Positions 19,664 through 28,909 of a stretch of 64,000 nt of DNA are shown here, one piece after another. The translations under genes and the position numbers were made by a program. Positions within the stretch are counted from its first letter, which is position 1; every line of letters starts with the position of its first letter. The stretch is from Paradesertivirga sp966210515 (lineage in GTDB: Bacteria; Bacteroidota; Bacteroidia; Sphingobacteriales; Sphingobacteriaceae). The stretch is from contig CBIHLM010000004.1 in NCBI GenBank assembly GCA_966210515.1, forward strand, positions 29,976-93,975, written 5' to 3'. The notes beneath the pieces are model-generated. The model was not told the origin of the DNA and did not search any database. It saw only the letters and a list, made by a program, of their open reading frames with translations.

Positions 19664-19934
19664 AATTAATTGGTTAATAATTGGATAAAAATTTAAAATG
19701 GCTAGTTAAGGCCATTGCCCGCCAGTCAATTCGGTGTATTGCAATTGGTTAGCAAAACAAACTTAGGCATGTTGTAAATTTTATATAAGGGTTAATCTGG
19801 TTTAAGTAGGGGGACAAATTATTATTTCTTGTTCAAATAGAGCTCTGAAACACAGACAGATTGCCATGTATTCTCACAGGAATGTGTTTGCACCACGAGG
19901 AGTGGCAGAATAAGAAGGATTTGGAACAATAAGC

Positions 19935-20783
19935 TCAGCTAAATACTACCGGCTCTTTATCGAAATAAGCCCAAACCATATATGGATGAGAGTCCGTATG
20001 GTAAATTTCTCCTTTGGAAGAAATACAAATAACACCGGCGAAACCATCAAATGGTTTAAGCTCGGCCATGGATTTATCACAGGCTTCTTTTAACGTAAAT
20101 CCGTCGATCATACGGGTAGCGATTTTAGCGGCCAGGGCACCGCTTACAATATCTTCTCCAACACCAGTGCAAGAAACTGCAACAAAATCATTTGCATAGT
20201 TACCAGCAACAGTTGCCGAATCGCTTACTCGTCCCGGTATCTCAAAACCTTTTCCCCCTGTTGAGGTCGCTGCAGCCAACCGGCCTTCTTTATCAATGGC
20301 AACACAACCAACCGTTCCTTTGCGAAAAGAATCATTTATTTTTTTCAAATACTGCTGCTTTCTCAATGGGGTTTCTGAATTATAGTATTCAAATCCATTT
20401 TTACGCGCAAAGGCGAGAGCTTCGGCACCGCTTAAAACCTTATCGTCAAAATCCATCAACTTTTTGGCAATAAAAATCGGATTCTTGACATCTTCAATAT
20501 TAATAACGCCCGAGAACTTCTTGGTAAATCCGTCCATTAAAGAAGCACTTAAACGAATCTTACCATCGCTTTGAATTTGCGAACCTAAGCCGGCATTAAA
20601 CAATTCGCAGTTCTCTAATAAAGAAACTCCATAAACGACAGTATCGAGTGCGGAATGATTTTCCAGGTATTTTTGCGTCTTTTCAACAATCTCTCTCAGC
20701 GCATTTTGCTTTAATATTTTAACCTCTTCACTATCTGTCGACTCGCTGAAAAAGCCTCCATGAATGCTAACTTTTGGCTCCAT
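19935..20783 (-). CDS. Isoaspartyl peptidase / plant-type L-asparaginase
   Basis: A 282-residue Ntn-hydrolase. The autoproteolysis site is at GTVG (Thr157), where cleavage would free the Thr nucleophile of the beta subunit; STGGKG and CTGVGED are the substrate-loop motifs of the family. It should hydrolyse beta-Asp dipeptides. It lies one base after cyanophycinase, and this explains its role: cyanophycinase releases beta-Asp-Arg, and this enzyme splits it into aspartate and arginine. The protein is slightly shorter than many relatives and has no signal peptide, so it is cytoplasmic, in agreement with cyanophycin storage in the cytoplasm. Confidence 0.88.
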   Translation of the reverse strand: MEPKVSIHGGFFSESTDSEEVKILKQNALREIVEKTQKYLENHSALDTVVYGVSLLENCELFNAGLGSQIQSDGKIRLSASLMDGFTKKFSGVINIEDVKNPIFIAKKLMDFDDKVLSGAEALAFARKNGFEYYNSETPLRKQQYLKKINDSFRKGTVGCVAIDKEGRLAAATSTGGKGFEIPGRVSDSATVAGNYANDFVAVSCTGVGEDIVSGALAAKIATRMIDGFTLKEACDKSMAELKPFDGFAGVICISSKGEIYHTDSHPYMVWAYFDKEPVVFS

Positions 20784-20784
20784 T

Positions 20785-21693
20785 TTAATCCTTATCTTTC
20801 ATTTTAAGATAAACTTCCTCTTCAACCTTAATGGCTTTATTTATGGTTAATTCATGTGTGTGCAAATCGTATTTATCAAAAATTGACATCACATGAACCT
20901 TTAAATTATCGATCGAAACCGGCGAACCGATCTCTACATCATAAATACTGGTTTCGCTTATATATCGCCCGTCAACTAAAATTGTTAAACCCGAGCCAAT
21001 TGCTTCTAAAGTTACCCCCTCGGTAATTAAAAGTCCGGCATCTTCGCCCAATCCAATACCAAGCATGCCCGGATTTGTGGCCACAGCATAAAATAGGCGG
21101 CCGATTCTTCCGCGTTGCACAAAATGGGTATCAACAATCACATCGTCAATTAAACCTAAGCCCCCGGTAATCTGTATTTCCCCTTTTATTAAAGCCTCAC
21201 TGCTGCTCCCGCGATAAATCATATTCGAGGATGCAGCTGCTGCACCGGCAGAAGTACCTGCGAATATGAAATCCTCTTGTCGGTACCGCGTTTTTATTAT
21301 CCGTAAAAATTCTGTTCCCCCAAAAATTGCTGTTAAGCGTAGCTGATCGCCACCGGAAAACATAACCACATCAGCATTTCTCACACGTTCCAGGGTCTCG
21401 GGCGCATTTGCCTGTTCGCGGCTTCTAATATCGAGGACATGCACATTAGTTAACTGAAGTTGTTTGAAGGATTTTATATACTCTATTCCAACAAGCTCCG
21501 GAATTTTTGAAGCCGTAGTAATCACTTCAACTACAGAATCTGTTCCCTTCGCCGACTCGGTGATAATGCGTCTTAAAATCCCCTTTTCAAAAAATTTTAT
21601 GTAATGTGGATGACTTATATTGTCGTTATAGCTCAAAGAGCTACCTAGGTCAACCGCACCCCCAATAATAATTAGCTTTCCTTTTGGAACCAT
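20785..21693 (-). CDS. cphB: Cyanophycinase (S51 family)
   Basis: A 302-residue serine peptidase that cuts cyanophycin (multi-L-arginyl-poly-L-aspartate) to beta-Asp-Arg. The nucleophile elbow is AGTSAGA with Ser148; SGGDQ (113-117) and VDTHF with His190 complete the usual active site. No signal peptide, so it acts in the cytoplasm. It is followed without a gap by the isoaspartyl peptidase and is divergent from cyanophycin synthetase, an arrangement that separates degradation from synthesis. Confidence 0.92.
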   Translation of the reverse strand: MVPKGKLIIIGGAVDLGSSLSYNDNISHPHYIKFFEKGILRRIITESAKGTDSVVEVITTASKIPELVGIEYIKSFKQLQLTNVHVLDIRSREQANAPETLERVRNADVVMFSGGDQLRLTAIFGGTEFLRIIKTRYRQEDFIFAGTSAGAAAASSNMIYRGSSSEALIKGEIQITGGLGLIDDVIVDTHFVQRGRIGRLFYAVATNPGMLGIGLGEDAGLLITEGVTLEAIGSGLTILVDGRYISETSIYDVEIGSPVSIDNLKVHVMSIFDKYDLHTHELTINKAIKVEEEVYLKMKDKD

Positions 21694-21814
21694 ATTTCAC
21701 AATAACTATATAAATAAATCAAATAAGCGCCAATAAGTTTTTACGGCGGGGCTAAAACTGTTTGCAAACTCCTGCCGTTATTATTTGATTGAGATAAAGC
21801 TGACATTATTTTAT

Positions 21815-24439
21815 ATGAAGATTTTAAGTATTCAAGCACTAAGAGGCCCAAATATCTGGTCAATAAAACGCCATAAGCTTATTCAAATGAAATTGGATTT
21901 GCAGGATTTTGAGCATAAACCCACTAACGAAATTTCCGGATTTCGCGATCGGCTTGAGAAGCTCATCCCCAGTTTATATACTCACCATTGCTCTCCCGGA
22001 TATGAAGGCGGCTTTTTTGAACGGGTGGATGACGGCACATGGATGGGGCACGTCATCGAACATATCGCCCTCGAAATTCAAGCACTTGCGGGAATGGATG
22101 TAGGGTTTGGAAGAACACGCAGCACAAAGACAAAAGGCATTTACAACGTCGTATTCGAATATATAGAAGAAAGTGTTGGCATGTATGCTGCTGAAAAAGC
22201 CGTTGAAATTGCGAGGGCTTTGATTGATGCAAATGGATATGATCTTGAAGCCAACATCATTGAAATGCGTAAAATGCGTGATCGGGAACGTTTCGGACCG
22301 AGCACCGGAGCAATTATTGATGAAGCGCGCAAACGCGGGATCCCCTATATCCGGTTAAACTCTCAATCACTGGTGCAATTAGGTTACGGTAAAAATCAGG
22401 TTCGATTCAGAGCAACCTTAACAGATAAAACCAGCAGTATTGCTGTAGATATCGCCGGCAACAAAGACGACACGAAAAAGCTGTTGAAAGAACAGGCTAT
22501 CGCTGTAGCCGATGGAATGGCTATAAGCAACGAAGCCAATTTAAAAGATGCAATAGAAAATATTGGTTTTCCTTTGGTATTTAAACCTTTAGACGGAAAT
22601 CAGGGTAAAGGAGCATCAATTAACATACAATCTGAAGAGGAGGCCTACGAGGCTTTCCGCTACGCGCAAAAATATTCGAGAACAGTTATTGTAGAACGCT
22701 TCATCAAGGGTCACGATTTTAGAGTTCTGGTAATTGATAATAAAATGGTTGCCGCAGCAAAACGAGTTCCGGCGCATGTTATTGGCGACGGACGTAAATC
22801 AATCCAGGAGCTGATAGACCTGGAAAATAAAGATCCTCGCAGGGGGTACGGACATGAAAATGTACTTACTCTCATCACTGTTGACCGGGACACACTTGAA
22901 TTACTAAAAAAACATAATTACACTTTAGACAGTATTCCCCCAAAAGATGAGACTGTTTACTTAAAGTCGACAGCGAATTTAAGCACCGGTGGCACCTCTA
23001 TTGATGTGACTGACATTGTTCATCCCCAAAATGTTTTTGTTTGCGAGCGCATTGCAAAGGTAATAGGACTGAATATTTGCGGAATAGATATCATGGCCGA
23101 AAACCTATCAGAGCCTTTAGAAGAAACCGGCGGTGTTGTACTGGAAGTAAATGCGGCACCCGGATTCCGGATGCACCTGGCACCAAGTGAAGGCCGGGCA
23201 AGAAATGTTGCAGCTCCTGTACTTGATATGATGTACCCTCCGGGCAAGTCCTCGAAAATTCCGATCATTTCTATTACGGGGACCAATGGAAAGACGACAA
23301 CAACACGTCTTATAGCTCACATTATTAAAAATAATGGATACAGGGTGGGATATACTACATCAGACGGAATTTATATTCAAAATTCTCTGATGACAAAAGG
23401 AGATACGACCGGCCCTGTAAGTGCTGAATTTGTTTTAAAAGACCCGACGGTTGAATTTGCCGTGTTAGAAACCGCCCGCGGTGGCATCCTTCGAGCAGGC
23501 TTAGCATTTAACGAATGTGATATTGCGGTGCTGACCAATATTCAGGAAGACCATCTGGGAATCTCAGATATTCATACCCTGGATGATTTGGCCTGGGTGA
23601 AACAGGTTGTAATTGAATCTGTGAAAAATGATGGCTGGGCTATATTAAATGCTGATAATGAATTCTGTGTAAAAATTGGGAAACAGACTAAACATTGCAA
23701 TGTGGCCTATTTTAGCATGAGCGAAGATAACCCTGTGGTTGAACAACACTGCAAAGCAGGAGGCGTGGCTGCCTTTTGCGACAATGGCTACTTCACTATT
23801 AAAAAAGGCGACTGGAAAATAAAAATCACTAAGACCACTCACATACCCATCACGTTCAGAGGAACGGTTGACTTTATGATTCAGAATGCCCTGGCCGCTA
23901 GTCTTGCTGTATTTTTGTGGGGATTTAAAACCGAAGACATCCGGACTGCACTTGAATCATTTTCTCCATCGCCTACACATACTCCGGGACGAATGAACCT
24001 CTTTGAGTTTAAAGATTTTAAAATTCTTGTTGATTATGCCCATAACCCCGACGGACTGAAGGGAATTCAAGGCTTTTTAACAAGTGTGAACGCATCTTTT
24101 TACACAGGCGTGATTGCCGGGACAGGAGATCGGAGAGATGATGATATCCGGGAGATGGGCAGACAGGCTGCAAAACTATTTGATGAGGTGGTAATTTGCC
24201 AGGAGAATTACCTTAGAGGAAGAACGCGGGAAGAAATAGCAGCCTTATTGATAGAAGGTCTCCTGGAGGTAAAACCGAACATCAGGTACAAAGTGATGGA
24301 AAACAGCAAGCAAGCATGGGAATATGTGATTGCGAAGATGAAGCCCGGCGAGTTGCTAACAATCACTAGTAGTTCTATATACGAGGCCTTTCAGAAAGTT
24401 AAAAACCACCAGGATTTAGAATTGCTTGAAAAAAAGTAA
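21815..24439 (+). CDS. cphA: Cyanophycin synthetase
   Basis: An 874-residue enzyme that builds cyanophycin from Asp and Arg with ATP. It has the N-terminal domain (MKILSIQALRGPNIWS), an ATP-grasp domain (NQGKGASINI near residue 260, EVNAAPGFRMHL) and a Mur-ligase-like domain with P-loop GTNGKTTTT near residue 489 and DYAHNPDG near 745. The two ATP-using domains add Asp and Arg in turn. Length is that of typical CphA1. The open frame extends ten codons upstream to a TTG at 21785, but MKILSIQ is the conserved N-terminus of the family, so the ATG at 21815 was chosen. Divergent from cphB with 121 bases between the starts. Confidence 0.93.
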   Translation: MKILSIQALRGPNIWSIKRHKLIQMKLDLQDFEHKPTNEISGFRDRLEKLIPSLYTHHCSPGYEGGFFERVDDGTWMGHVIEHIALEIQALAGMDVGFGRTRSTKTKGIYNVVFEYIEESVGMYAAEKAVEIARALIDANGYDLEANIIEMRKMRDRERFGPSTGAIIDEARKRGIPYIRLNSQSLVQLGYGKNQVRFRATLTDKTSSIAVDIAGNKDDTKKLLKEQAIAVADGMAISNEANLKDAIENIGFPLVFKPLDGNQGKGASINIQSEEEAYEAFRYAQKYSRTVIVERFIKGHDFRVLVIDNKMVAAAKRVPAHVIGDGRKSIQELIDLENKDPRRGYGHENVLTLITVDRDTLELLKKHNYTLDSIPPKDETVYLKSTANLSTGGTSIDVTDIVHPQNVFVCERIAKVIGLNICGIDIMAENLSEPLEETGGVVLEVNAAPGFRMHLAPSEGRARNVAAPVLDMMYPPGKSSKIPIISITGTNGKTTTTRLIAHIIKNNGYRVGYTTSDGIYIQNSLMTKGDTTGPVSAEFVLKDPTVEFAVLETARGGILRAGLAFNECDIAVLTNIQEDHLGISDIHTLDDLAWVKQVVIESVKNDGWAILNADNEFCVKIGKQTKHCNVAYFSMSEDNPVVEQHCKAGGVAAFCDNGYFTIKKGDWKIKITKTTHIPITFRGTVDFMIQNALAASLAVFLWGFKTEDIRTALESFSPSPTHTPGRMNLFEFKDFKILVDYAHNPDGLKGIQGFLTSVNASFYTGVIAGTGDRRDDDIREMGRQAAKLFDEVVICQENYLRGRTREEIAALLIEGLLEVKPNIRYKVMENSKQAWEYVIAKMKPGELLTITSSSIYEAFQKVKNHQDLELLEKK

Positions 24440-24530
24440 AAAAAATTAAACTCCTTAAAACAAATCATAACAGGCGGCGTTATCTATATAAACCAAGTAA
24501 AATTGGTTTAATTGTGATAAGGTTTAGGTT

Positions 24531-24567
24531 GAAGCGTCCCGGCTAGTTTGGGACGCTTTATTTTTTT
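24531..24567 (+). terminator. Rho-independent terminator after cphA
   Basis: AAGCGTCCC, a nine-base loop, GGGACGCTT, then a T-rich run. About 90 bases past the cphA stop, just before the convergent small membrane protein gene. Confidence 0.8.
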
Positions 24568-24570
24568 AAG

Positions 24571-24756
24571 CTAATCTGCTCTTTTGCCTTTAACTATCCC
24601 GTTAACAAAAAGTCCGGCCACAAGCAAACCTATAAGTGCTCCTATAAAAATCCATAAAAGTGATCCTGTAATAACCCATGCAGTGGCGATTCCGCAAATC
24701 GCTGCTAAAAGAAAATATATCCCGTAATCTTGATTATCTTTTTCTTGTGCTCCCAT
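24571..24756 (-). CDS. Small two-helix membrane protein
   Basis: A 61-residue protein starting MGAQEKDNQDYG with two hydrophobic helices (about 13-31 and 33-51) and a basic tail (VKGKRAD). A TTG six codons upstream extends the frame, but the ATG at 24756 is preferred. The second helix has Gly spacing (FIGALIGLLVAGLF) that suggests close helix packing. No family recognised; it stands alone between cphA and the AhpD-like gene. Confidence 0.5.
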   Translation of the reverse strand: MGAQEKDNQDYGIYFLLAAICGIATAWVITGSLLWIFIGALIGLLVAGLFVNGIVKGKRAD

Positions 24757-24822
24757 TTTTATCTTTTTTTCCAAAAGTAAGAATTGTTGCAGAAGTTATT
24801 AAGTAATTTATAATGGCGGCCA

Positions 24823-24857
24823 AAAAAAAACCGTCGTATAAAATCATTATACGACGG
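24823..24857 (-). terminator. Hairpin with T run, minus strand
   Basis: On the minus strand: CCGTCGTATA, a seven-base loop, TATACGACGG, then nine T. About 140 bases past the stop of the AhpD-like gene (24994); nothing else is visible in the space between. Confidence 0.75.
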
Positions 24858-24993
24858 CATCCCTAAAATTACAATTAAAAATCCGTTCCTTTAAAGCCTA
24901 ATCACATGCAAATAGCATTGATTTTTTTGTGGGAATTTTGCTAATGCTTTAAAACGGTTAACCTTGCTTCGAAGGTACAAAAATGTTTAAACA

Positions 24994-25578
24994 TTAGAAA
25001 ATAACTTTACCTGTAGCGGTTACTAATGAAGCAATTCGAACCGCATCGAAAATGCGCTCTTCAGCTGTCCCAAGTTTAATCAACGAGTCTTCATGAGCAT
25101 TCACGCACATTTCGCAACCGTTCACCGCAGACACGGCGAGACTCAATAATTCAAAAAACTCTTTTCCGGTTAAGGGCTTTACCATTATTTGCATGCGTAT
25201 ACGTGCAGGAATTTGAGTGTATTTCTCTTTTTGAGTAAAATGTCTGAACCGGTAAAAGACGTTATTGGATGATAACAGAGAAGCACACGCCACTGCTTCG
25301 GCGACCTCTTCCGCAGTAACTCCATTATCTTCTGCAAATTTTGTATAAAAGTCTGTAAGTATTTTATTACAGTTATTTGTTGCAATACACACACCAATAA
25401 GAGCAATTTCTTTCACGGTTAAATGCTCTGAAGTTAATGTACTATTAAAATTCACTTTCAGATCTCTCACATAACGTGACTGACCTTTTTCAAGCAAATC
25501 CAAACTCGAGTTCCGGTAGCCCCCGTCAACGTAAACACTTTCTAATAACTCTTTTATTACTTCTGTTGTCTCACTCAT
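24994..25578 (-). CDS. AhpD-like alkylhydroperoxidase (carboxymuconolactone decarboxylase fold)
   Basis: A 194-residue all-helical protein with the redox motif CEMCVNAH (Cys155, Cys158, His162) of the AhpD family. AhpD proteins reduce the peroxiredoxin AhpC through this Cys pair. The gene lies directly downstream of a peroxiredoxin gene whose Cys pattern is of the AhpD-dependent kind, so the two are very likely partners. Start set at the ATG (25578); the frame extends two codons to a TTG. A terminator hairpin in the 65-base gap between the two genes may lower its expression compared with the peroxiredoxin. Confidence 0.85.
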   Translation of the reverse strand: MSETTEVIKELLESVYVDGGYRNSSLDLLEKGQSRYVRDLKVNFNSTLTSEHLTVKEIALIGVCIATNNCNKILTDFYTKFAEDNGVTAEEVAEAVACASLLSSNNVFYRFRHFTQKEKYTQIPARIRMQIMVKPLTGKEFFELLSLAVSAVNGCEMCVNAHEDSLIKLGTAEERIFDAVRIASLVTATGKVIF

Positions 25579-25595
25579 ATTCAAAATTATTGTTT

Positions 25596-25625
25596 AAAAA
25601 AAATCCCCGGTAAACGGGGATTTTT
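25596..25625 (-). terminator. Hairpin terminator or attenuator between peroxiredoxin and AhpD-like genes
   Basis: On the minus strand: AAATCCCCG, TTTA loop, CCGGGGATTT plus a T run. It starts about 18 bases after the peroxiredoxin stop. If only partly efficient it would set the ratio between the two proteins. Confidence 0.75.
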
Positions 25626-25643
25626 ATAAGTTTCAATTCAATA

Positions 25644-26189
25644 TTAACCTTGTAAAGTTTCCTGACCTTTTTCCCAGTTGCATGGACAAAGCTCATCAGT
25701 TTGCAAGCCGTCAAGTACGCGCAAAACCTCTTTTACGTTACGTCCAACACTTAAGTCGTTTACAGAAACCCAACGAACAATACCTGTCGGATCGATAATG
25801 AAAGTAGCGCGGTATGCAATTTTCTCAACCGGCTCTAATATTCCCAGGTCTTCTGCTAATGATTTTGAAGTATCGGCAAGCATTGGGAATTTCAAGTCAC
25901 GCAAATCGTCGTGATCTCTTCTCCATGCGGCGTGAACGAATTCAGAATCTGTAGAAGCACCGATTAAGCGTGAATCTCTGTCGCGGAATTCGCCGTAAGC
26001 TTTATTGAATTCAGCAATCTCGGTAGGACAAACAAAGGTGAAATCTTTTGGCCACCAAAACATTACAGTCCAAACATTATCATCGTTGGTTAAATAATCC
26101 GAAGTTATTGTTTCAAACTCTTTACCTTTTTCAATGCTTACACAAGCTTTCTTTTCAAATGAAGGGAATTTTTGACCTATAGTTATCAT
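25644..26189 (-). CDS. Peroxiredoxin (AhpC-like, three-cysteine type)
   Basis: A 181-residue thiol peroxidase. The peroxidatic Cys54 is in FTFVCPTE. Two further cysteines occur near the end in ELCPCNW (Cys168 and Cys170), which resembles the three-Cys arrangement of actinobacterial AhpC that is reduced by AhpD and not by AhpF. The neighbouring AhpD-like gene supports this. It should remove hydrogen and organic peroxides in the cytoplasm. A clear Bacteroidota promoter lies in front (26213-26239), with a leader of about 15-20 bases. Confidence 0.92.
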   Translation of the reverse strand: MITIGQKFPSFEKKACVSIEKGKEFETITSDYLTNDDNVWTVMFWWPKDFTFVCPTEIAEFNKAYGEFRDRDSRLIGASTDSEFVHAAWRRDHDDLRDLKFPMLADTSKSLAEDLGILEPVEKIAYRATFIIDPTGIVRWVSVNDLSVGRNVKEVLRVLDGLQTDELCPCNWEKGQETLQG

Positions 26190-26212
26190 GTATTATCTTT
26201 TTTAATTCTCTG

Positions 26213-26239
26213 CAAAGATACTCAGATATACTTCCGCAA
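26213..26239 (-). promoter_or_regulatory. Bacteroidota-type promoter of the peroxiredoxin gene
   Basis: On the minus strand, -33 element TTG (26237-26239) and -7 element TATCTTTG (26213-26220), 16 bases apart, match the TTG-N-TAnnTTTG consensus. Start of transcription is expected near 26206, close to the start codon at 26189. Confidence 0.65.
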
Positions 26240-26299
26240 AAAGTTAAATTATAGATTTACACATTCTTTTTCTCAATAGCATTATAGATAAAAACTATA

Positions 26300-27106
26300 C
26301 TAGTACTTTTTCAGCAGGTTGTTTAATATAGCTTTGTCGTTAACCGTAAGCTCTGGAGAAACATCGGTTTGAATGAAATGGCGCTTAAAAGCGATCTTGG
26401 CTGCGGTAGAATCTTTAACATCATACCCAATAATTTTTAGCGCCTGTAAATGGTTAAATCCTGCCGGCACTGTATCCAACAACACATCATACCAATTGCC
26501 GAATCCGTTGTCAGCTAATTTTTTCCAGGGAAATTTTACGCTGGGATCCTGCTTTCTTGTGGGCGCTATATCAGAGTGACCTATAAAGTTTGAATTTGGT
26601 ATATTGTATGATTTTTTAAGCCCTGCTAATAAAAGTATTAAACTATTCAGCTGGCTTTCGGCAAACTCTTCGGTGCCATTATTGTCAAGCTCAATCCCTA
26701 ACGAAACAGAATTAATATCCGTTATTGTTCCCCATTTAGCCATGCCGCCATGCCATGCCCTGAAGTAGTCGTTCAACATATGGTGCACGGTACCATCTTT
26801 ACAGATTACATAATGGGCGCTAACTTCCGTCTTCGGAATAGTGAATGTTTTAAGAGTTTGCTCACACGCGTTTTGTGCGGTATGATGTATGATAACGTAA
26901 TTCGGTTTTCTAAGATTAAAGTTTGTGGTTGCAACCTGGTACGGGGCAGGATTATTGGCTGACAAGGCCGGCAGTTCCTGAAGGGAGCGTACAAGTTCTT
27001 TAGCCTGTTTCTTGTATGTTTTATTTGTTGAACCATACGGCTTTGTTACTGTGCAAGCCAAAATTGAGAAGGATAGCAATGAAAATATTATCAGGATTCT
27101 GTTCAT
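26300..27106 (-). CDS. Lipoprotein N-acetylmuramoyl-L-alanine amidase (Amidase_2/PGRP fold)
   Basis: A 268-residue zinc amidase. Residues 1-18 end in the lipobox SILAC, so it is a lipoprotein. The catalytic domain (about 60-200) has VIIHHTAQ with the first zinc His, VSAHYVICKDG, AWHGG and IGHSDIAPTRKQDP with further zinc and catalytic residues. It should cleave the amide between muramic acid and L-Ala in peptidoglycan, as AmpD/AmiD relatives do. The C-terminal 60 residues (GYDVKDSTAAKIAFKRHF) look like a small helical domain that may help bind the wall. Start set at the ATG 27106; the frame extends to a TTG at 27118. Single gene. Confidence 0.88.
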   Translation of the reverse strand: MNRILIIFSLLSFSILACTVTKPYGSTNKTYKKQAKELVRSLQELPALSANNPAPYQVATTNFNLRKPNYVIIHHTAQNACEQTLKTFTIPKTEVSAHYVICKDGTVHHMLNDYFRAWHGGMAKWGTITDINSVSLGIELDNNGTEEFAESQLNSLILLLAGLKKSYNIPNSNFIGHSDIAPTRKQDPSVKFPWKKLADNGFGNWYDVLLDTVPAGFNHLQALKIIGYDVKDSTAAKIAFKRHFIQTDVSPELTVNDKAILNNLLKKY

Positions 27107-27187
27107 AATTGTCTGCAAGATAAAAGCATTTTAATATCTTGGAAACGAAAATAACTTAATGCTGTTTGCATTCTTAATCAATAATCA

Positions 27188-28051
27188 ATGGTAATTTTAG
27201 AAAACGACACCGTAAAAGCTTCCATTCATCCTATGGGAGCTGAACTTCATAGCCTTTATAATAAAGATTCAGATCTGGATTATATTTGGAATGGTAATGC
27301 TGATTTCTGGCCGAGGCATTCGCCTGTTCTTTTTCCAATTGTAGGTGGATTAATAGACGATTCGTTCATCTATAAAGACAAAAAATATACCCTTGCAAAA
27401 CACGGGTTCGCGCGGGATTCAGAATTTGAACTGGAAAATTCTTCTTCAGAAAGCGCCAGCTTTATTTTAAAAAGCACGAGCGAGACATTAAAAAGCTATC
27501 CTTTTGATTTCCTTTTGAGGATTCGCTACACTCTGGAAGATAATAAAGTAAAAATTAGCTATCAGGTAGAGAATCCTTCTGATGAGCCTATGTACTTTTC
27601 GATAGGGACACACCCGGCGTTTAATGTTCCACTGACCGAAAATACTGTATATGAAGATTATTTTCTGGAATTTGAAGAGGAGGAAACATCTTTAAGGCAT
27701 AATCTTGACGGTAACATTTTAAGCGGCACAACGCCCTATTTGGAAAAGCAATCCGAGCTGCCTTTAAAATCAAGTTTATTCTATGATGATGCGATAATTT
27801 TTAAAGACCTGGCATCCAACACGATCTCTATCAGGAACACCAGGAACATCCATGGCATTCACTTCAATTTTCGCGGATTTCCCTACATGGGAATTTGGGC
27901 GGCAAAAGATGCGCCTTTTGTGTGTATAGAACCGTGGTGCGGGATACCTGATTCTGAAAATCACAATCAGAAGATTGAAGAAAAAGAAGGAATAATCACC
28001 TTAAAGGGCCATGATAAATGGGAGAAAACCTGGAGCATAGAATGCTTTTAA
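27188..28051 (+). CDS. Aldose 1-epimerase family protein (galactose-mutarotase-like)
   Basis: A 287-residue beta-sandwich protein of the galactose mutarotase-like superfamily. Landmarks are HPMGAELHSL, RHSPVLFPIVGG, AKHGFARD (with the catalytic-type His), IGTHPAFNVP (second His) and VCIEPWCGIPDSENH (catalytic Glu). The arrangement resembles the LacX/YeaD branch more than GalM, so the substrate may be a sugar or sugar phosphate that is not galactose. Cytoplasmic; no signal peptide. It is transcribed alone, divergent from the amidase, and ends in a strong palindromic terminator. Confidence 0.85.
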   Translation: MVILENDTVKASIHPMGAELHSLYNKDSDLDYIWNGNADFWPRHSPVLFPIVGGLIDDSFIYKDKKYTLAKHGFARDSEFELENSSSESASFILKSTSETLKSYPFDFLLRIRYTLEDNKVKISYQVENPSDEPMYFSIGTHPAFNVPLTENTVYEDYFLEFEEEETSLRHNLDGNILSGTTPYLEKQSELPLKSSLFYDDAIIFKDLASNTISIRNTRNIHGIHFNFRGFPYMGIWAAKDAPFVCIEPWCGIPDSENHNQKIEEKEGIITLKGHDKWEKTWSIECF

Positions 28052-28065
28052 ATTCCTCAGGAACG

Positions 28066-28110
28066 TTAAACACAAAATCCTCCCGGTTCTCGGGAGGATT
28101 TTGTGTTTAA
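28066..28110. terminator. Bidirectional terminator with perfect 20-bp stem
   Basis: TTAAACACAAAATCCTCCCG and its exact complement around a five-base loop GTTCT. It lies between convergent genes (epimerase ending 28051, esterase ending 28131) and has T-rich right arms on both strands. Confidence 0.85.
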
Positions 28111-28130
28111 CTAGGGCACGTCAGCAACAT

Positions 28131-28868
28131 CTATTTTTTTATTCTTGTCTTTAGATCAAGATCCAAAAGTTTTATTTCTGATAAAACTATCTGAGCCATT
28201 AAGCGGGCCCCAAGTTCATTAAAATGGGTGTCGTCACTTTTTCCTTTCGGATAGTTTGGATGTTCTTCAGGAAGCAAATGATTAAATAAGAGCGCAGATT
28301 TGTCCTGGCCAAGGTCCTGCAATAATTTCTGGCTTTTGGGATCCATGTCAATCAGTGGGGTTTTGGTCTCCTTCGCTACATTTCTCACAATCTGGGCGTA
28401 CTCGTCATGGGTACCAACAACTTTTCCCTTTTCATCAAACTTGCGTCTCGCCATTGAGGTGAGTAAAATAGGCTGGGCCTTTTTCGACCTTGTATCCGAC
28501 ACGTATTTTATCAAATAGTTTTTAAACTGCTCTTTTGTTGTAGCACTTTTTTTAGTTGGAATTTCATCGTTATGACCAAACTGGATAAATACATAGTCGC
28601 CTGGCTTTAGTGCCTCAACTACAGGCGACCAGCGCCCCTCCTCGATAAATGTCCTGGAACTCCTGCCATTTTGGGCTCTGTTGTCAATTACAACTGTTGA
28701 ATCGAAAAACTGAACAAACGGCATTCCCCATCCAGTTTCGGGGTAGGTCTCGGGTCGTTTAATCGCCATTGTTGAATCCCCTATTAAATATACTTTTACG
28801 GGTTCATCCTTTATGGTCGCCGCAGAAAATATGCAAATAAGAGCGAGGGCCAAGAAATGCTTAAACAT
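28131..28868 (-). CDS. SGNH/GDSL hydrolase, rhamnogalacturonan-acetylesterase type
   Basis: A 245-residue secreted esterase with a signal peptide (to about residue 19). Blocks of the SGNH family are complete: block I IGDSTMA with Ser32, block II QNGRSSRTF, block III FGHNDE with the oxyanion Asn, and block V DDTHFNELG with the catalytic Asp and His. The spacing matches carbohydrate esterase family 12 proteins, which remove acetyl groups from pectin or related polysaccharides. No other pectin genes are next to it. Transcribed alone from a likely promoter at 28910-28941. Confidence 0.87.
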   Translation of the reverse strand: MFKHFLALALICIFSAATIKDEPVKVYLIGDSTMAIKRPETYPETGWGMPFVQFFDSTVVIDNRAQNGRSSRTFIEEGRWSPVVEALKPGDYVFIQFGHNDEIPTKKSATTKEQFKNYLIKYVSDTRSKKAQPILLTSMARRKFDEKGKVVGTHDEYAQIVRNVAKETKTPLIDMDPKSQKLLQDLGQDKSALLFNHLLPEEHPNYPKGKSDDTHFNELGARLMAQIVLSEIKLLDLDLKTRIKK

Positions 28869-28909
28869 ATTTTTAATTTTAAGAAATTGGTTAAAAAGTG
28901 GTTTGGGCT

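Noticed and set aside
21761..21787. Promoter of cphA (TTTG and TATTTG 18 bases apart)
   Set aside because: The -7 part is only a partial match to TAnnTTTG, so the site was not listed.
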